A DNA stretch of 64,000 nt, from assembly GCF_031624635.1 (NCBI RefSeq), contig NZ_JAMQOQ010000001.1, positions 496,001 through 560,000 of the forward strand, in the 5' to 3' direction. Of the stretch, positions 59,688-64,000 are shown one piece after another. Numbering within the stretch: the stretch's first letter is position 1; each line of letters begins with the position of its first letter. This DNA comes from Halogeometricum sp. S3BR5-2. GTDB lineage: Archaea > Halobacteriota > Halobacteria > Halobacteriales > Haloferacaceae. The notes beneath the pieces are model-generated. The model worked only from the letters and a program-made list of their open reading frames with translations, was not told the origin of the DNA and searched no databases. Both the position numbers and the translations under genes were made by a program.

Positions 59688-60758
59688 ATGGTGGAGGATG
59701 GAACTGACAACGACGCATCGTTCGACGACGAAACCGCAGACGGGCCGACGCCCGTCGGGGTGAAATTGGGGAGTACGCGGACCATACTCCAGTTTTACGA
59801 CGAGGATAACGAGTTGAAGACGGTCCGCACGCTCACCTGTCTCGCGACGTACGAGGACGCCATCACCGGCGACGAACGCGTCATCTACGGCGAGCAGGCG
59901 GCGCAGGAGTACCCCGACAGAGTCGAGTACATGCTCCGTTCGGGCCTCCCGGAGGACGACGAGGGCGCGGCCTTAGCGCAGAAGTTCTTCACCGAACTCG
60001 TGACCGCCAACGGCCTCGACGCCGACAGCGCCGTCGTCTACGCGATTCCCACTATCGACAACGAACCCGGTCTGAAGAACCTCAACAGCGTCATCGAGGA
60101 GAGCCCGGTGGGGGGCGCCCTGGTTCGGAGCTTCCCCGAGTCGCTCTGCGGGGCGATTCCGGCGTTCGGCGACGACTTGGAGGCCATCGACAGCGTGTTC
60201 GTCGCGGTCAACATGGGGTCGACCAACCTCGAAGCGTCGGCGTACCGACACGGCGAACAGCTCTCGCCGTTCGTCTCCGGCGCCGTCACCGGCAACGAGG
60301 TGGACCGTCGCATCGCCAACGCCGTCGAGGAGGAGACGCAGGGCCGGGTCAACGTCGACCTGACGACGGCCCGCGAGTACAAGGAGGAGCACGCCGACTT
60401 CGACGACTTCGAGGCGTTCACCGACGTCATCCAGCAACCGGGCGGGGGCTCTCACGAGTTCACCATCGAGCGCTCCGTGATGGAACCGCTGGACGACTAC
60501 CTCGACGACGCCGTCGACGAGGTGGCGAACAACTTCCTCGCGGAGTTGGCCAACGACCACATGAAGCCCTACCAACTCGCCCTCTCGAAGCCCATCGTGC
60601 TCACGGGCGGGATGGCGTGCATCCCCGGCATCGTCGAGGAGTTCGAGACGCGCCTCTCGGAGGAACTGAACCGCGACGTCGAGGCCACCTCGGCCGACCG
60701 ACCCGACCTCGCGCCCGCCGAGGGCGCCCGGCGCATCGCCGAGCGACTGGCGAAGTAA
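59688..60758 (+). CDS. Actin-superfamily ATPase (salactin/volactin-like)
   Basis: 356 residues. Actin fold signatures: phosphate-1 GVKLGSTRTILQFYD near residue 25, phosphate-2 VAVNMGSTNLEASAY near 180-195, and adenosine motif IVLTGGMACIPGIVEEF near 312-328. It resembles the haloarchaeal dynamically unstable actins salactin (Halobacterium) and volactin (Haloferax), which affect cell shape or chromosome distribution. Genus-level naming is by similarity of layout. Adjacent to the motility island without a shared motility box. Leaderless. Confidence 0.75.
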   Translation: MVEDGTDNDASFDDETADGPTPVGVKLGSTRTILQFYDEDNELKTVRTLTCLATYEDAITGDERVIYGEQAAQEYPDRVEYMLRSGLPEDDEGAALAQKFFTELVTANGLDADSAVVYAIPTIDNEPGLKNLNSVIEESPVGGALVRSFPESLCGAIPAFGDDLEAIDSVFVAVNMGSTNLEASAYRHGEQLSPFVSGAVTGNEVDRRIANAVEEETQGRVNVDLTTAREYKEEHADFDDFEAFTDVIQQPGGGSHEFTIERSVMEPLDDYLDDAVDEVANNFLAELANDHMKPYQLALSKPIVLTGGMACIPGIVEEFETRLSEELNRDVEATSADRPDLAPAEGARRIAERLAK

Positions 60759-60771
60759 CCGAAGTACCCGG

Positions 60772-61791
60772 TTAGGACGCTCCTTCTCTGAACGCTCGGA
60801 CCGCCTCGCGGTCCGGGAGCGCGGTCATCGCGCCCGCCGCGGTGGTCGTCACCGCGGCCACCGCGTTGGCGAACGCCAGCGCCTCCGAGAGCGGTTTCCC
60901 CTCGACGAGCGCCGCGACTATCCCGGCGGTGAAAGCGTCGCCCGCGCCCGTCGTGTCCACGGGGTCCACGTCGTAGCCGCCGTGCGAGACGACCGACACC
61001 TCGTCGGCGCCCGTCCCCGCGCCCCCGTCTCTCCACGGCGACGCCTCGGTCGTCGCCGCGAGCGACCCCTCGCCGCCGAGCGTCAGGAACACCGTGTGCG
61101 GCCCCGCCTCGGTTATCTCCCGGGCGATGTCGGCCGGGTCGCCCTCGTAGTCGAGTTCCGCGAGGTCCTCCGGCGTCGCCTTCACCACGTCGGCGAGTTC
61201 GAAGGCCTCCGCCACGGAGTCGCCGTAGTCGAACTCGTCCCACAGTTCGGGGCGGGCGTTGGGGTCGAACGACACCGCGGCGCCGGCGTCGCGGGCGCGG
61301 CGCATGAGGTCCAGCGTCGCCTCCCGCGAGGGTTCGTCCGTCAGCGTGACGCCGCCGACGTGGACCCACTCGGCGGCGTCGAGCGTCGCGTCGGGGACGC
61401 CGCCCACCTCCATCCGGGTGTCGGCCGTCCGGTCGCGGTAGAAGGAGAACCCCCGGTCGGCCTCCTCGCCGAGGGCGACGAACGCCAAGGAGGTTTTCGC
61501 CTCCGCGTCGCGTTCGACCAAGTCGGTGTCGAGGCCCGCGTCGGCCAGCGTCTCGACGAGGAAGTCGCCGAACGGGTCGTCGCCGACCCGCGTCGAGAAC
61601 GCGGGCGTCTCGTTCAGGTGCGAGAGGCCGACGGCGACGTTCGCCGGCGCGCCGCCGGGACGCCGCGTGAACGACTCCACGTCTCGGAGCGAGCCCTCGC
61701 GGTCCGGGAGGAAGTCGATGAGCGTCTCGCCGGCGACGACGACGCGCGGCGCGTCGCCGTCGGTCGCGGTGGTGTCGATGTCGTCGGGCAT
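60772..61791 (-). CDS. PfkB-family sugar kinase
   Basis: 339 residues. Ribokinase fold: N-terminal GETLIDFLPDREG, sugar-binding GGAPANVAVGLSHL (~47-60), ATP-binding/catalytic DTTGAGDAFTAGI (~275-287) with the catalytic Asp. Similar to fructokinase / 2-keto-3-deoxygluconate kinase members; the substrate cannot be decided. The ATG 61791 begins 17 residues before the beta-1 strand; longer versions are not plausible. Convergent with the actin-like gene. Confidence 0.9.
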   Translation of the reverse strand: MPDDIDTTATDGDAPRVVVAGETLIDFLPDREGSLRDVESFTRRPGGAPANVAVGLSHLNETPAFSTRVGDDPFGDFLVETLADAGLDTDLVERDAEAKTSLAFVALGEEADRGFSFYRDRTADTRMEVGGVPDATLDAAEWVHVGGVTLTDEPSREATLDLMRRARDAGAAVSFDPNARPELWDEFDYGDSVAEAFELADVVKATPEDLAELDYEGDPADIAREITEAGPHTVFLTLGGEGSLAATTEASPWRDGGAGTGADEVSVVSHGGYDVDPVDTTGAGDAFTAGIVAALVEGKPLSEALAFANAVAAVTTTAAGAMTALPDREAVRAFREGAS

Positions 61792-61889
61792 AGCCCGTCG
61801 TACGGCCAGCGGGTAATTGAAACCACCACACCGCGCCGCGGCGGCGGGAAAGCCGCGCGTTGAAGTCGGTGGCCCCCCTCCGCGTCTGT

Positions 61890-62294
61890 ATGCCGACCGA
61901 CCCGCGCGACCCCCTCGCCGCGTTCGACGACGCCGTCTTCGGCCGCGTCGCGCGCGAATCCGGTATCGAAGCGGCCCGACTCCGCCGCGTCGCCGCCGCC
62001 CACCAGCGCGGCGTCCGGTCGCTGCCCGGCGTGGACGACATCGTCTACGAGTGGCGGCGGACGCTGCCGTCCGACCCCCTCGCGGAGCGCCGCGATGAGG
62101 CGTACTTTCTCGCCGTCGACCCGACGGTGTGGACGGAGTTCCTCGACGCACTAGACGCCACGGACGAGGAGGGCGACGCCCTGCGTGCGGTCCACCGCGA
62201 GCAGTTCGCGGCGTCGCTGGGCGCGGACGCGGTCCCCGAGGACGGCGGAGACGAAGGCCGGCGCGCCGTCCCCCTCGTCCTGACTCGACCCTAA
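61890..62294 (+). CDS. Haloarchaeal conserved hypothetical protein
   Basis: 134 residues. Predicted mostly helical: AAFDDAVFGRVARESGI, VRSLPGVDDIVYEWRRTLP and EEGDALRAVHREQF. No known motif; no membrane segment. Divergent from the sugar kinase with ~100 bases between. The first ATG of the same frame (61860) would add ten basic residues not typical of the family. Function unknown. Confidence 0.65.
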   Translation: MPTDPRDPLAAFDDAVFGRVARESGIEAARLRRVAAAHQRGVRSLPGVDDIVYEWRRTLPSDPLAERRDEAYFLAVDPTVWTEFLDALDATDEEGDALRAVHREQFAASLGADAVPEDGGDEGRRAVPLVLTRP

Positions 62295-62432
62295 CCCCCG
62301 TCGTCGGCGCTTTCAGATGTTCGCCGCGAACCGAGTTTAACCGCCCGATGAGCCGGCGAAAGCGGCGGTTACGGTCTCCCGGTCGCTCGTCACGTCGTCC
62401 ATAACGATACCGGAGGGAGGACCACGAAAGGT

Positions 62433-62876
62433 ATGGACGACAGCGAGCCCCTCACCCCGGAGGAACTGGACTTCCGCCGCGACCCGAGCGTAACCCCCCT
62501 CGGCGACGGCCGGTACGTCGTCGCCACCGCCCGCGACGACCCGCCGACGCCGGGAGGCCGAACCTCGCGGACGCGACGCGAGGCGGGGCAGTCGGACAGC
62601 GAGGAACGGTCCGACGGCGATTCGGCGGCGGGAATGAGCGCCGAAACGGAAACGGTCGACTCGGAGGACCCGGACTACTTCGTCCGCCTCGCCGCGCGCA
62701 CGGACGAGGGGACGTTCGAGACGCGCGTCGCGGACGACGATATCGGCGCCGTCTGCGCCGCGATGCTGCGGTGGTACGCGCGCCGCGTCTCCCCCGAGGA
62801 CGACCCGGCGGAGGTACTGTCGGTGCTGCTCTCTCGCTCGGAGTTCGCCTTCACAGCCCCAACTGCCGACCGATGA
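62433..62876 (+). CDS. DUF7500-like protein (paralogue of 53233)
   Basis: 147 residues. The N-terminal block PEELDFRRDPSVTPLGDGRY then VVAT corresponds to GELDYTASDSVADLGGGRF then VVAT in the protein at 53233. A Ser/Glu/Asp/Thr-rich linker (~40-80) and a helical C-terminus (RLAARTDEGTFETRVA, VSPEDDPAEVLSVLLSRSEF) follow. The linker is shorter than in the paralogue. Its 3' end overlaps the dehydrogenase gene by 26 bases, tail to tail. Unknown function. Confidence 0.7.
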   Translation: MDDSEPLTPEELDFRRDPSVTPLGDGRYVVATARDDPPTPGGRTSRTRREAGQSDSEERSDGDSAAGMSAETETVDSEDPDYFVRLAARTDEGTFETRVADDDIGAVCAAMLRWYARRVSPEDDPAEVLSVLLSRSEFAFTAPTADR

Positions 62877-63993
62877 CGAGGTGCTGAATCTCGCTGGTCC
62901 CCTCGCCTATCTCCATCAGTTTCGCGTCGCGGTAGAACCGCTGGGGGGCGAAGTCCTCGGTGTAGCCGTAGCCGCCGAGCACCTGCACGGCGTCCTCGGC
63001 CACCTCGCGGGCCGCCTCGGAGGCGTCGAGTTTCGCCAGCGCCGACTCGGTGGTGACGCTCTCGCCGGCGTCGTAGCGCGTCGCCGCCTTGTGCGTCAGG
63101 AGGCGCGCGCGTTCGGTCTTTCTGTGCATGTCCACGAGTTTGTCGCGGATGGCGTCGAACTTCGAGATGGGTTTACCGAACTGCTCCCTGTCGCCGGCGT
63201 ACGTCTTCGCCGCTTCGTAGGCGCCCTGCGCGAGTCCGGTCGACAGCGCCGCGATGGAGATGCGCCCGCCCTCCAACGTCTTCATCGTCTGCGTCCAGCC
63301 CTCTCCTTCCTCGCCGAGCAGTCGGTCCTCGGGGATGCGGACGTCGTCGAAGGCGAGTTCGCACGTCGGCGAGGAGTTCAGCCCCATCTTCTCCCACACC
63401 GTCGTCACCTCGAAGCCGTCGTCGTTCCGCGGGTCGACGATGAAGGTGGAGATGCCGTCGTAGCCTTCGCCGGGGTCGGTGACGGCCTTCACGAGGACGG
63501 AGCCGGCGACGTTGGCGTTCGTGATGAACTGCTTCGTCCCGTTCAGCACCCACTCGTCGCCGTCCTTCTCGGCCGTCGTGTCCATGTCGCTGGCGTCGGA
63601 CCCCGACCCGGGTTCGGTCAGCGCCCACGCGCCGAGATGGTCGCCCTCGGCGAGGGGGCGGAGCCAGCGTTCCTTCTGCGCCTCGGTGCCGAACGCCTCG
63701 ATGGGTTTGGAGCCGAGGCTGACGTGCGCCGCGTAGGAGAGGCCGATGCCGCCGGAGACGCGCCCGAGTTCCTCGGTGACCAGGGCGTACATCAGTTGGT
63801 CGCCGCCGAGTCCGCCGTACTCTTCGGAGACGGGGACGCCGAGCATGTCGAGGCCGGCCAGTTCCTCGAACACCTCCTCCGGGAAGCGGTGCTCGTCCTC
63901 TATCTCCTGTGCGATGGGCGAAATCTCCTCCTCGCAGAACTCCCGGACGGTGTCCCGTATCATCCGGTGCTCGGAGGGCAACTCGAAGTCCAT
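62851..63993 (-). CDS. Acyl-CoA dehydrogenase
   Basis: 380 residues, full-length ACAD: N-terminal helical domain, beta domain with the FAD/substrate motif ALTEPGSGSDASDMDTTAEK, and C-terminal domain with YGYTEDFAPQRFYRDAK and the end EGTSEIQHLVIGR. The Glu of the EGTSE motif and flanking residues fit a short/branched-chain acyl-CoA dehydrogenase. FAD oxidises the acyl-CoA and passes electrons to an ETF. No other beta-oxidation gene lies in the window. Its ATG at 63993 is 8 bases from the window end. Confidence 0.95.
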   Translation of the reverse strand: MDFELPSEHRMIRDTVREFCEEEISPIAQEIEDEHRFPEEVFEELAGLDMLGVPVSEEYGGLGGDQLMYALVTEELGRVSGGIGLSYAAHVSLGSKPIEAFGTEAQKERWLRPLAEGDHLGAWALTEPGSGSDASDMDTTAEKDGDEWVLNGTKQFITNANVAGSVLVKAVTDPGEGYDGISTFIVDPRNDDGFEVTTVWEKMGLNSSPTCELAFDDVRIPEDRLLGEEGEGWTQTMKTLEGGRISIAALSTGLAQGAYEAAKTYAGDREQFGKPISKFDAIRDKLVDMHRKTERARLLTHKAATRYDAGESVTTESALAKLDASEAAREVAEDAVQVLGGYGYTEDFAPQRFYRDAKLMEIGEGTSEIQHLVIGRQLGL

Positions 63994-64000
63994 GCGAACG

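Noticed and set aside
1-64000. tRNA, rRNA, CRISPR array, insertion sequence, integrase or attachment site
   Set aside because: No tRNA-like T-loop, regularly spaced repeats, transposase motifs or direct-repeat borders were seen in any intergenic region.

Overview
The window comes from a haloarchaeon (class Halobacteria, probably close to Haloferax/Halogeometricum-type genera; the genus is an inference). The evidence is very high G+C with strong third-position bias, acidic proteins, archaellin and archaellum motor genes, CheF adaptors that are specific to Archaea, Tat/lipobox leaders, Bat-type HTH proteins, and TATA boxes about 30 bases before start codons (leaderless mRNAs). No tRNA, rRNA, CRISPR array or insertion sequence was seen. 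The window is a chromosomal segment with dense, often ATGA/TGATG-overlapping genes.

Layout. 1-8.4 kb: a cupin, then a six-gene membrane vWA / MoxR / DUF58 operon. 8.4-13.8 kb: small zinc-finger, transporter, lipoprotein, thioredoxin, RNA-binding, Nudix and HTH genes. 13.9-19.6 kb: an extracytoplasmic redox/metal cluster (DsbA-like, TlpA-like, CcdA-like, CBS, Dyp-peroxidase-like, SCO, MFS). 19.6-24.6 kb: aldo/keto reductase, a bactofilin-like membrane protein, a stretch of gene debris (broken RDD gene and acyl-CoA synthetase remnant), a creatininase-family enzyme and a CPBP-like membrane protein. 24.7-35.3 kb: cold-shock protein, a divergent nikR / His-rich nickel-type transporter pair, AhpD-like, Usp, MscS, two tandem aldo/keto reductases, an NCS2 permease and an MFS protein.

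35.3-60.8 kb is a motility and chemotaxis island: cheW < > cheB-cheA-cheR-cheF1; then on the minus strand arlCE-arlF-arlG-arlH-arlI-arlJ-cheF2; a KaiC-like ATPase; two tandem archaellins; a winged-helix regulator; cheY-cheC-cheD; a transducer; an ArlD-like protein with a long disordered N-terminus; and a salactin/volactin-like actin. CheA phosphorylates CheY and CheB, CheR/CheB/CheD modify the transducer, CheC dephosphorylates CheY, and CheF links CheY to ArlCE/ArlH/ArlI/ArlJ, the motor that assembles and rotates the archaellins. 60.8-64 kb: a PfkB sugar kinase, two haloarchaeal hypotheticals and an acyl-CoA dehydrogenase.

The main discovery-type signal is a 14-bp dyad, TATC-N5-TGATA (best form TATCA-N4-TGATA), in front of the transcription units of the motility island. 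In five promoters (cheBARF, archaellins, cheY, transducer, arlD-like) the first base of the box lies exactly 28 bases before the first base of the TATA box. One copy between cheW and cheB serves both directions with the same spacing, and a half-site precedes the winged-helix gene. This looks like an activator site of an undescribed motility regulon.
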